In this document: positions 7,456-16,600 of the stretch, one piece after another | How the letters are laid out: each line of letters opens with the position of its first letter | How positions within the stretch are numbered: position 1 is the first letter of the stretch | Assembly (NCBI GenBank): GCA_016789605.1 | Contig: JAEUQO010000118.1 | Location: 1-34,038, forward strand | From: Acidobacteriota bacterium | GTDB taxonomy: Bacteria > Acidobacteriota > Blastocatellia > RBC074 | Reading direction: 5' to 3' | DNA length: 34,038 nucleotides | Notes under the pieces: generated by a model | Told to the model about the DNA's origin: nothing | The model's input: the letters and a program-made list of their open reading frames with translations, nothing else | Database searches by the model: none | Program-made: the position numbers and the translations under genes

Positions 7456-8940
7456 CTAGCCTTTAACGTTTTGGGATAGTTCGCGCTTATCCTGGAAAGG
7501 CCAACGAGCCGTAAACCACGACCAAAGCAAAAATGCCGCTGTGCCAATTGCCAGTGCGAGCAAGCTCAACTGAATGATCTGCCAGTCCAAGGTGCTATAG
7601 ACAAATATCCAGCCGAGCAGTGCGAGCAAGCTGGGCACCGGATAGAGCCAAATCCGATATGGACGATGGAGTTGCGGTGCGTGTTTACGCAATAACTGCA
7701 CGGCGACGATTTGACCGATAAACTGCACCAGAATGCGTAAGGCAATCAACGCGTCAATGACTGTGCCGAGCGACAAGAAGCTGCAAAGAATGGAAATGCC
7801 GCCGATCACCAACAGGGAAACATAAGGGAAGTTGTGGCGTGGGTGGAGTTTGCCAAAGATATTGAAGAAGTATCCGTCGCGCGCCGCCGCAAAAGGAATG
7901 CGCGAATAGCCAAGCAGCAACGCGAACACTGAACCGAACGCCGTCCACAAGATCATCAGCGTTACGAAAATCGCGATCGGGCGTCCGTAAATCTTTTCCA
8001 TCATTACGGAGACGACAAAATCCGAGAGCGGTTTCTTAACATCGGCGGGGACAAAATCGCGCCAGGGCACCACGCCGATGATCGAAAGATTGATCAGGAT
8101 ATAAATCAGCGCCACGGCCACAACGCTGATCAACACCGAACGGGGAATCGTACGGCCCGGATTTTTGACTTCGTCGCCGATGTAGCAAATATCGTAATAA
8201 CCCAGATAGTCATACACGCCCACGCGCGACGCCGCACCAAGCCCAAACAGAAAGCCGAGCGTGAATTGGAAATCCTCTCGCTTTAGATTTGAGAAGTTCC
8301 CATTTCCCCATAATTTATTGAGTTCGTCGAGAAACTGGAACGCGCCCGGCGGAAAATCAAATGCCAGCTTCGGATCAAAATGCATCGCACCTGTGAAAAT
8401 AACCAAGCCGGTTGTGAGCAACGTTCCCACCCACAAACTGACAGTGATTTTGCCGATATGCTTGATCTGGCGGTATAGCAACGCGATGTTGATCAATCCG
8501 ATGACAATGACCACCAGGTTTTTTGACGCACCGGGCCAGATATAGCCGAGATATTGCGCGAATCCGATATAGCCGGAAGCGATTTCGAACGGCCCGCTGA
8601 CAATGAATTGCCAGATGAATAAAAACGCCATCAGCCGTCCGAACGTTTTGCTGCCGAAGCCTTCACGCAAATACAGATAGCTGCCGCCTGAACCAGGCAT
8701 TGCCGCGCCGAGTTCGCTCCAGACCATGCCGTCGGGGATTACGATCAGCACTGCGACCAGCCAACCCAACATCGCTTGTGGGCCACCAAGGGCACTCATC
8801 AGCAAGGGAATCGTCAAAAACGGTCCGATGCCGATCATGTTCGACATGTTCAGCGCGGTTGCTTGCAGCGTGCCGAAATGCCGTATCAGATGGGGCGCTT
8901 CGGATGTCTCGGGTTGCTGGGCGGATTTCTCTTGGTTCAT
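7456..8940 (-). CDS. APC-superfamily amino acid permease
   Basis: 494 aa integral membrane transporter with about 12 hydrophobic helices. The start is typical of the amino acid-polyamine-organocation family: a hydrophilic N-terminus, then helix 1 with the broken-helix motif NMIGIGPFLTIP (about 34-45), and a conserved PGSGGSYLYLREGFG segment (about 82-96) after helix 2. It would import (or exchange) an amino acid or related amine by cation symport; the substrate cannot be read from the sequence. The CoA-pyrophosphatase-type Nudix gene lies 21 bp upstream on the same strand, suggesting co-transcription, though no functional link is obvious. A hairpin follows the stop. No strong ribosome site is seen before ATG 8940. 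Confidence 0.9.
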   Translation of the reverse strand: MNQEKSAQQPETSEAPHLIRHFGTLQATALNMSNMIGIGPFLTIPLLMSALGGPQAMLGWLVAVLIVIPDGMVWSELGAAMPGSGGSYLYLREGFGSKTFGRLMAFLFIWQFIVSGPFEIASGYIGFAQYLGYIWPGASKNLVVIVIGLINIALLYRQIKHIGKITVSLWVGTLLTTGLVIFTGAMHFDPKLAFDFPPGAFQFLDELNKLWGNGNFSNLKREDFQFTLGFLFGLGAASRVGVYDYLGYYDICYIGDEVKNPGRTIPRSVLISVVAVALIYILINLSIIGVVPWRDFVPADVKKPLSDFVVSVMMEKIYGRPIAIFVTLMILWTAFGSVFALLLGYSRIPFAAARDGYFFNIFGKLHPRHNFPYVSLLVIGGISILCSFLSLGTVIDALIALRILVQFIGQIVAVQLLRKHAPQLHRPYRIWLYPVPSLLALLGWIFVYSTLDWQIIQLSLLALAIGTAAFLLWSWFTARWPFQDKRELSQNVKG

Positions 8941-8961
8941 GGTTTTTGTTGAGGAGCGGGG

Positions 8962-9549
8962 TCAGTCCAAAAGGGACAGAAAATTCGTCAATATGCGTTC
9001 GGTGAGACCCCAGATCGGGCCGCCTGCGCTGGGATAGGCAGGCCATTTTTTCACCACGCTGCCAAATTGCAGGCGGTATTCGCTGGAAAGACCTGCCAGT
9101 TTGAGGTGCGCCACCGGCAGCCAGAAAACCGCCGCGACTTCATGGTTGGGACGCAGCGCGAGTTCGGTTGGGGCTAATGCGACAAATGGCGTGATTTCCA
9201 GCGGAGGCAAAGACGGGGTGCTTGGCGCAAGCAGCGGCAATTGACCAATGAATTCGCCACCCTGATGCAGATCAAGGCCAACTTCTTCATAGGTTTCGCG
9301 CGCAGCGGTCGCCAGTAAATCTGTGTCCTTGGCTTGTTCGGCTCTGCCGCCAGGCAATGCCAGATGCCCCGACCAGTGATCGCCGGGACGCTCGGCGCGT
9401 TTGATGATCAACGCTTCTGCCGCACCGGCCTGGTCACGCAAAATCAGCGTGACGGCGGCTTGGGGAATGCGTTCTGGTTCGAGCCGTCCCCCCTGTGGCG
9501 GCGAGAGCCGCGCAGCGAGTTGACGGCGGATCAGCTCGTATTCAGTCAT
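8962..9549 (-). CDS. Nudix hydrolase, CoA pyrophosphatase type (NudL-like)
   Basis: 195 aa from the ATG at 9549; the open frame extends upstream to 9630 but without family-like sequence. The Nudix box is complete: LPGG followed by the REXXEE core in TAARETYEEVGL. The LALPGGR context and overall length fit the NudL/YeaB CoA-pyrophosphatase subfamily, which splits CoA and acyl-CoA into 3',5'-ADP and 4'-phosphopantetheine derivatives. The C-terminal region GGPIWGLTERIL also fits this subfamily (pattern ..WG.T..ML). It is cytoplasmic, and the first gene of a two-gene unit with the permease. It is distinct from the NUDT19-like domain at 1485-3008. Confidence 0.85.
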   Translation of the reverse strand: MTEYELIRRQLAARLSPPQGGRLEPERIPQAAVTLILRDQAGAAEALIIKRAERPGDHWSGHLALPGGRAEQAKDTDLLATAARETYEEVGLDLHQGGEFIGQLPLLAPSTPSLPPLEITPFVALAPTELALRPNHEVAAVFWLPVAHLKLAGLSSEYRLQFGSVVKKWPAYPSAGGPIWGLTERILTNFLSLLD

Positions 9550-9655
9550 CAGAATTGCTCGAAAATTACTCGTTGAAATCGGAGTGATGAAAGGCGCGCA
9601 CAGCATAGCCACGGCCTTTCGCCAAGTCAAACTCGTACTTTGCGCGCCGAAATGC

Positions 9656-9684
9656 TTGACTCTCTTCGGTCGCTACGGTTTTAT
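9656..9684 (+). promoter_or_regulatory. Possible promoter of the surface-protein gene at 9790
   Basis: TTGACT at 9656-9661 and TTTTAT at 9679-9684 with a 17-bp spacer. The -35 is good and the -10 weak. It lies about 100 bp before the chosen ATG. Confidence 0.3.
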
Positions 9685-9789
9685 GACGGCGTTCGTACCT
9701 CAATCGGCTTGGCAGTTGATCCCGCTGTTTCGCGCGAAAACCCGGCGGCCAACCTCTTCTCTCGTCCTCTTGAATCAAAGGAGCTTGCA

Positions 9790-11898
9790 ATGGTGTTTGC
9801 CATGAACTTGCTGAGACAGTCTGTGAAGCCTGGTTCGCTTCGTCTGCTTTGCGCTGTCGTGTTGTTTGGTTTTGGCTTTTGGGCCAGCAATCTACAGGTT
9901 GAAGCCGCGCAGCAGCCGCTGACGGATGCTGCCAACACGAAAGCTAAAGTTGCCGGGAGCGAAGAATTGATCACGGACGATGGCACACCGGAAGTCGCGC
10001 TCGTGCTGGACAATGCGATTGGCGTGAACCGATTGACGCCTTCGGCATATCCCGCAACCTTGCAAACCATTCGCATCTATTTCGCCACCTTACAAGGTTT
10101 GCCCAGTCCTGCGGGCGCACAGATCAAGTTGATCGCATTTGCCGGTGCGAGTGGCACCACGGCGCCGCCAGCCAATCCAACACTGTTGTTCAACCAGACG
10201 GTGACGATCCCCACGCTTCCTTCTGGCGGCGGCTTCGTGGATTTCCCCGTTCAAAATGGACCGACGATCAATAGCGGTGATTTCTATGTCGGCTTTCAAT
10301 CGCCGACTCCCGCAGGCGGCGTCGGCATTCTGGCCGATAGTAACGGCACGCCGCGCAATCGCGGATTCGCTTCGGTTGATAACGGACAATCGTATGTGGG
10401 GCCGTTGACGTTGACTGGCGGCGGGCCGGTCAATGTGTTGATCCGCGCTGTCGTGATGAACGATGCGCAACCGACGGCGCGGTTGAGCGTTTCGTCGGCG
10501 TTTAACTTTGCCAATGTGGCCGTCGGCGCAAACACAGAGCAAACCTTGGCGGTGAGCAACGCCGGTTCTGCGCCGCTTTCGATTACGGCGATCAATTCGA
10601 GCAATGCGCAATTTGCGCCGGTTTCGCTCGCCTTGCCGCTGACGGTTCCGGTGGGCGGACAAGCCTCGCTCAGGATTCGTTTTGCGCCGACAAGCACAGG
10701 GGCGCATAACGGCACATTGACCATCGCGAGCAATGATCCATCGCAACCATCCACAACGGTCAGCATCAGTGGAATTGGCGGCGCCGCGCCGATTTCTCCT
10801 ACCGCCGTTGTTGGCAGCAACGCGCCGCAGACGGGGGCCGTGATTGCGCCGCCTGTCAGTTCCGGGCTGCTTTATCAGGTGCAATATGTTGTTTACGTGC
10901 CAGCAGGCGCGACGCAACTGAAAGTAGACCTGACTGGTGATCAGGATTTGGATTTATTTGTGCGGCATGACCAGCGGGTAGCAATTTCAGGCAGCAACTT
11001 GCTAGCCGATTTCGCCTCAAATAAAGACGGCGTCGGTTTGGCTGAATCCGTGACCATTACTCCGACGACATCCCCAGTTTTGCAAACGGGCTTCTATTAC
11101 GTGGCGGTTGCGAATTTCGGCCCCGGCGCATCCAACTTTAACCTGACCATCAGCGTTACCGGCGGAACAGCCGCGGGCGTTCTTTCGACCGTGTCCGCAG
11201 CCAGTTACACCGGAGCGGAATTTGCGGTTGACACGATTGCCGCCGGGTTTGGTGCGAATCTGGCAACGAGTACGCAGGTTGCAACCACACAGCCATTGCC
11301 AGGGACTTTGGCCGGAACCTCTATTGCCGTGCGAGACAGCGCGTTGGCTCAGCGCTTGGCGCCGCTCTTTTTTGTCGCTGGCAGTCAGGCCAATTACCTG
11401 ATTCCGTCAGGCACGGCCAACGGCCCGGCGTTGGTTACCGTCACCAGCGGAGACGGCAAAATCTCGGTTGGGTCATTGCAAATTGCGGCGGTTGCGCCAG
11501 GTTTGTTTTCTGCCAACTCGAGCGGACAGGGCCTGGCTTCGGCGGTGTTATTACGCGTTAAAGCTGACAATTCGCAAAGTTTCGAACCGATTGCACGGCT
11601 GGATTCGACGACGAACCAGTTTGTGCCGGTGCCGATTGATTTTGGATCGGCGACGGATCAACTGTTCCTGGTGATGTATGGCACGGGCATACGCGGACGC
11701 AGCAATTTGTCAGCCATTACAGCTTTGATGGGCGGGGCAAGCGTGGATGTGTTGTATGCCGGGCCACAAAACGATTTTGTGGGGCTTGACCAAATCAACC
11801 TGCCTATTCCGCGGTCGCTGGCCGGACGCGGCAACGTGGATATTGTGCTGACCGTGGATGGCAAACAGAGCAACACTGTGCGCATCAACATCAGATAA
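9790..11898 (+). CDS. Exported modular surface protein: ASH-like, PPC-like and TIGR03437-type C-terminal domain
   Basis: 702 aa from ATG 9790, chosen because GGAG precedes it and a signal peptide follows at once (about residues 1-40, ending VEAA); the frame stays open upstream to 9640 without it. Domains: about 58-222, a beta-rich module starting ITDDGTPEVAL, shared with the 13651 gene; about 230-330, an ASH/choice-of-anchor-D-like Ig fold (SNAGSAPLSI, FAPTSTGAHNGTLTI); about 345-457, a prepeptidase-C-terminal-like (PPC) beta domain (VPAGATQLKVDLTGDQDLDLFV); about 463-702, the acidobacterial C-terminal module (APLFFVAGSQANYLIPSGTANG, YGTGIRGRS, GLDQINLPIP). No catalytic domain is visible. Inferred to be a secreted or cell-surface structural or adhesive protein. 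The C-terminal module probably acts in surface targeting or assembly; this role is not established. Confidence 0.85.
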   Translation: MVFAMNLLRQSVKPGSLRLLCAVVLFGFGFWASNLQVEAAQQPLTDAANTKAKVAGSEELITDDGTPEVALVLDNAIGVNRLTPSAYPATLQTIRIYFATLQGLPSPAGAQIKLIAFAGASGTTAPPANPTLLFNQTVTIPTLPSGGGFVDFPVQNGPTINSGDFYVGFQSPTPAGGVGILADSNGTPRNRGFASVDNGQSYVGPLTLTGGGPVNVLIRAVVMNDAQPTARLSVSSAFNFANVAVGANTEQTLAVSNAGSAPLSITAINSSNAQFAPVSLALPLTVPVGGQASLRIRFAPTSTGAHNGTLTIASNDPSQPSTTVSISGIGGAAPISPTAVVGSNAPQTGAVIAPPVSSGLLYQVQYVVYVPAGATQLKVDLTGDQDLDLFVRHDQRVAISGSNLLADFASNKDGVGLAESVTITPTTSPVLQTGFYYVAVANFGPGASNFNLTISVTGGTAAGVLSTVSAASYTGAEFAVDTIAAGFGANLATSTQVATTQPLPGTLAGTSIAVRDSALAQRLAPLFFVAGSQANYLIPSGTANGPALVTVTSGDGKISVGSLQIAAVAPGLFSANSSGQGLASAVLLRVKADNSQSFEPIARLDSTTNQFVPVPIDFGSATDQLFLVMYGTGIRGRSNLSAITALMGGASVDVLYAGPQNDFVGLDQINLPIPRSLAGRGNVDIVLTVDGKQSNTVRINIR

Positions 11899-12096
11899 GA
11901 CAGGCGAAATCATCACGAACGTCTGGACCACAAACATCGGCACGCGCACAAAAGCGGCAAAGTTTGTCTGAAAAATGGCGAAAAGGCCGCGCACGCTTTG
12001 TGCTGACGGCGGTGTTTGTGGTTTATTTCTGAGGCACAGTTTTTGTCACTGATTTTCTAAACATACATCCGCAACCTCCATTTCCGGGGAGCAATC

Positions 12097-13344
12097 ATGA
12101 GCCTATCTCGCAGAGCTGTTTTGCGTGGCGGTCTTGGTTTTGCCGCTGCTTCTCTGACGCCAACGATTTTGCAGGCGCGTACTGTGACCGGTTATGCGCA
12201 CGCTGAAATAGACGCGCGCCTGGCTTTGGGCAAGGGCTTAAATGGCTTGACGAAAGCAGACCTGACTACGCCAGCCTTATTGCTTGATCTTGATCTGCTC
12301 GACGCCAACATCGCCAAACTGGCTGCCTTTGCCAAAAACGCCAACATCAATTTGCGTCCGCACGGCAAAACGCACAAATGCCCTGAGATCGCGCATCGGC
12401 AAATGAAGGCGGGCGCGTTGGGGTTGTGTGTGGCCACCATCCGCGAAGCCGAAGCGATGGCAAGCGCAGGCATCAAAGGGTTGCTCATCACCTCGGAATT
12501 GGTCGGTAAGCCGAAGATTGACCGGCTGGTGAAACTAATGCGGCGTGCCCCCGATACGATGACAGTCGTGGATCATCCAGTTCACGCCCAACAGTTGAAC
12601 GAGGCGGCGGCGGCAGCCAAGGTACGGTTCAATGTCCTGCTCGATGTCGATCCGGCAGGACGTCGCACTGGCGTTCCCGCCGGAGACGAAGCCCTGAAAT
12701 TGGCAGAGGCGGTGGCCAAGTTGCCCAACCTGAAGCTGCGCGGCATTCACGGCTATTCAGGCGCATCGGCACACGTCAACACTTTCGACGCGCGCCGCGC
12801 ACATTCCGTCAAGGTGATGACGCCGGTTCTGGAAACCTTTCAGCGTCTGAAGAAAGCGGGATTCCCCTTGGAACTGATGTCGGGCGGCAGCACTGGCACA
12901 TACAACATTGACCCTTCGTTGGAGGGCATGACAGAGCTGCAATGCGGCTCGTATGTGTTTATGGATGTCGAATATCGTGGCATCGGCGGTAAGACGGGTC
13001 CTGTGTATGACGACTTCGCCAGTTCGCTGACGGTGATGGGGACAGTGATTAGCAAGCTGTATCAAGATCGGGCGACGGTGGATGCAGGCATCAAGGCTTT
13101 TGCCAAAGATCGGAAATTTGACGCCGACGTCAAAGGCATCACCGGCGTTAGCTTTGCTGCTGGCAGCGACGAACACGGCACCTTGTTGCTGCAAAATCCC
13201 AGCCGCGAAATCAAACTCGGCGACCGGGTGGAATTTATCGTGCCGCATTGCGACCCCAACCTGAACTTATATGACCGTATTTACTGCGTGCGCGGCGAAA
13301 ACGTCGTGGACGTCTGGCGCACCGTTGGCCGCTACGGCGATTAA
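12097..13344 (+). CDS. Tat-exported PLP enzyme, D-threonine aldolase / DSD1 family
   Basis: 415 aa alanine-racemase-fold PLP enzyme. The N-terminus SRRAVLRGGLGFAAASL is a twin-arginine signal, so a folded, cofactor-loaded enzyme is exported. The PLP lysine is Lys91 in RPHGKTHKCPE. The barrel carries GSTGTY (264-269), a phosphate-binding segment. Near the C-terminus, PHCDPN gives His384 and Asp386 in the H-x-D spacing known for the divalent metal site of D-threonine aldolases. Such enzymes split D-beta-hydroxy amino acids into glycine and an aldehyde; related proteins dehydrate D-serine. The H-x-D pattern favours an aldolase, but substrate identity is uncertain. The D-amino acid could come from peptidoglycan or from the surroundings. 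It lies between two surface-protein genes with about 200-300 bp on each side, so it is probably a separate transcription unit. Confidence 0.88.
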   Translation: MSLSRRAVLRGGLGFAAASLTPTILQARTVTGYAHAEIDARLALGKGLNGLTKADLTTPALLLDLDLLDANIAKLAAFAKNANINLRPHGKTHKCPEIAHRQMKAGALGLCVATIREAEAMASAGIKGLLITSELVGKPKIDRLVKLMRRAPDTMTVVDHPVHAQQLNEAAAAAKVRFNVLLDVDPAGRRTGVPAGDEALKLAEAVAKLPNLKLRGIHGYSGASAHVNTFDARRAHSVKVMTPVLETFQRLKKAGFPLELMSGGSTGTYNIDPSLEGMTELQCGSYVFMDVEYRGIGGKTGPVYDDFASSLTVMGTVISKLYQDRATVDAGIKAFAKDRKFDADVKGITGVSFAAGSDEHGTLLLQNPSREIKLGDRVEFIVPHCDPNLNLYDRIYCVRGENVVDVWRTVGRYGD

Positions 13345-13650
13345 GCAGACCCCGTCGCAGTCAACTACATCTGGCCTTCGTATGGTCGAGCCTTCGTATG
13401 GTCGAGTTTGTCTTTTGCTGATGTTTGACGCATGGCTGCAGGAATCCCCACATCCTGCATAACAACTTGGAAGCACAATTTTCTTTCCCGCGCGTGTTGT
13501 TCTGCGCGCAAGTTCCGCCGCACCTGGCCATTCTTCAGTCGTAGTCTCAGTTCGGCGGATCGGCATTCGCACGCTGAAGTCGTAATCACAAATTATCCGA
13601 AGACCCGGCGTTACCTTTGCGCGCCGTGCCTTCTGTTTAAGGAGACGCCC
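13345..13650. other. Intergenic region with a 16-bp tandem repeat
   Basis: 306 bp between the PLP enzyme and the giant surface-protein gene. Besides the perfect 16-bp duplication at 13375-13406 and the GGAG ribosome site before 13651, nothing is recognisable. The plus frame open from 13432 lacks protein-like sequence and is upstream read-through. Confidence 0.5.
13375..13406. repeat. Perfect 16-bp tandem direct repeat, two copies
   Basis: CCTTCGTATGGTCGAG at 13375-13390 is followed immediately by an identical copy at 13391-13406. It starts 30 bp after the stop codon of the PLP enzyme. It could be a replication-slippage duplication or a two-site operator. Confidence 0.85.
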
Positions 13651-16600
13651 ATGCAAGACGGAACCACACATACCACCAAAAACTCAGCTGGAATCCTCCC
13701 GTGGCGACGTTATGTGTTGCTCGGCTGCGCTGTAGTGATTGGCCTGCTGCTATTGGCCCGGCCAGGCTGGTTAGGCTTACAGGCTGCCTCAGCGCAAGAC
13801 CCGTCGCTGGCGGCCAGGACGATTCAACGCAAACAGGAGCAAAAGGCTTGTTGCGCGCGTACGGAAAAGAGCGCGCCCGAACAAAGCGTCATCGGGTTGA
13901 CTTCCGGCGTCGCATCCAGCGGGACAATCAATCCGCCTTCGCAGGCCGGGACCTGCATCCTTGGCGCTACGCAATATTCGATCAACGTTCCGGCTGGGGC
14001 CACACAGCTAACCATCGCACTGAGCGGCGATCAAGACGTAGATTTGGCTGTCCGTTACAATCAGCCGGTGGCCATTTCTGGCGGCCAGCTTGTGCGTGAC
14101 TATCTGGCGGCGACGTTCTCTTTCAGCGAAACGATTACGATTACTCCGTCAAGCACTCCGGCGCTGACGGGCGGCACCTATTTCATTGCGGTGCTTAATT
14201 GCGGCACGGGCTTTACCACGTTTTCTGTGACGGCGACTGTCACCAATACACCGCAAACCGGAAACACCGTGGCGTTGACGTCCGGCGTTCCCGTGACGGG
14301 GACGATCCAGGCGCCGGTGGCGGGCAGCGGCATTTTGCACAGCACGCAATACACGATTCAGGTGCCTAGCGGAGCTTCGCAACTGGTCGTCACGGTCGCG
14401 GGCAGCAGCCAGGATATTGATTTATACATCCGGTTTGGGCAGCCGGTCGGCCTTTCAAATGGAGCGCTCATTGCCGATTACGTCGCGCAAAGCTTCGGCG
14501 TGGCCAATGAAACGCTGACCGTCAATGCCAGCAGCTCGCCGCCCTTGCAGGCAGGCACGTATTACATCGCCTTGGGCAATTTTGGGCCTGGTTCAGCGAA
14601 TTTTACGCTCACAGGCACAGTCGGAACTGGGCAAACCGGCGGCACCAGCGAATTGTCCGTAGACGACGGCAGTTTTGAAACTGCGATTGGGTTGGTGCAA
14701 GGCGGCACTTCTGTCGCCGTCAACCGGTTGAATGCGGGCGCATATCCGGCGACGATTTCCGCGGTCAAAATCTTTTTCAGCAGTAGTTCAAATTTGCAGG
14801 TCGGACAGCCGTTTACGATCCTCGTCGGCACCAATACGGATGGCAATGCGGACATCAATGGCACCAGCTTTCAAAACGTAAGCGCGAACGTGCAAGCCTT
14901 AGGGCAGTTCGTCACGTATAGCGTGCCCAGCGTCACAATCGGTTCTGGCGATTTTGTGGTCGGTATTCGCATCACAGCCAATGGGTTTCCTTTTAGTCAG
15001 GACCTGACGAATCCTTACCGGCAGCGCTCGTATCTTTCCACTAACGGATTTGCCTTCACCCTGGCAGACGCCTTGGGCGTGCCGGGCAATTTCGGTTTTC
15101 GCGCTATTGTCAGCACGCCGCAACAGTGCAGCTATTCGATTACGCCTGCCAGCCAGAGCTTCAGCGCCAGCGGCGGAACCGGCAGCGTGAGCGTTACGAC
15201 GGGTAGTACTTGCACCTGGACAGCCAGCAGCAACGCCGCCTTTGTCTCGATCAGTTCAGGCAGCTCAGGCACGGGCAACGGGACTGTGGGGTACACCGTG
15301 CAACCGAACAACGACACGCAATCGCGCAGCGGCACGTTAACCATCGCCGGGCAAAGCTTCACGGTGACGCAAGCGGGGCAAAGTTGCAGCTATACGATTT
15401 CGCCCGCCAGCCAGTCGTTTAACAGCGCGGGCGGGACCGGCAGTGTCAGCGTTTCGTCAAACGCCGGTTGCGCCTGGACTGCAACCAGCAACGCGGCGTT
15501 CATCACCATAACCTCTGGTCAGAATGGCAGCGGCAACGGCACCGTCAATTATTTGGTGCAGCCGAATAACGACTCCGCGACGCGCACAGGCACAATCACC
15601 GTGGCGGGACAAACCTTCACGGTGACGCAAACCGGCGTGAGCTGTAATTTCGTGATTTCACCCACCAGCCAATCGTTCAATGACACAGGCGGTACGGGCA
15701 GCGTGAGTGTTTCTGCTTCCAGCGGTTGCGCGTGGTCGGCGTCCAGCAATTCCGCGTTCCTGACGATTACTTCAGGACAAAACGGCAACGGCAACGGCAC
15801 CGTCAATTTCCTGGTGCAATCAAACCCCAACAGCTCGTCACGCACGGGAACGCTGACCATAGCCGGACAAACCTTCACCGTCACACAATCTGGGATTTCG
15901 TGCAGCTTTACGATTTCGCCCGCCAGTCAGAATTTCGCCGCGGGCGGAGGCACGGGCAGCGTGAATGTCAGCACCAGCGCCGGTTGCGCCTGGACTGCGT
16001 CGAGCAATTCCGGGTTCCTGACCATTACTTCGGGGCAGAATGGCAATGGCAACGGCACTGTCAATTATTTGGTGCAAGCCAACAACGATCAGAACCAGCG
16101 TATTGGTACGCTGACCGTTGCCGGGCAAACCTTCACGGTAACGCAAGCCGGAGCCGTGGTGAGCACCAATCGCAATGTGCGTGTGGCCAACGCCAGCGGC
16201 GCGCCAGGTGGAACCGTACAAGTTCCCATTGAGTTGGAGGCGCAAGGCGATGAAAACGCGCTGGGCTTCAGTCTGACGTTTGAGGCCAGCGTGTTGAGCA
16301 GTCCGTCGGTTGCTTTGGGCAGCGGTGTTACCGGCGCCACCTTGAACGTGAATTCGTCGCAAACGGGCCAAGGGCGCATCGGCATTGTGCTCGCGTTGCC
16401 GTCCGGTCAGGTGCTTCAGGCGGGTGTCAGACAAATTGCGCTGGTTACGTTCAACGTTGCGGCGAATGCGTCCAATTCCACCCAGGTCGGTTTTGGCGAT
16501 CAGCCGATTCCGCGCGAAGTTTCCAATTTGGCCGCGCAAACCTTGCCCGCCAACTACCAGCCGGGCACGGTGACGTTTGCGCAAGGTTACGAAGCCGACG

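Noticed and set aside
10090..10917. Minus-strand open frame of 275 codons inside the surface-protein gene.
   Set aside because: The translation is Arg/His-rich low-quality sequence, the shadow of the GC-rich plus-strand gene.
15127..16158. Regular repeats considered as a CRISPR-like array.
   Set aside because: The period of 258 bp is in frame and encodes protein domains; there are no short identical repeats with spacers.
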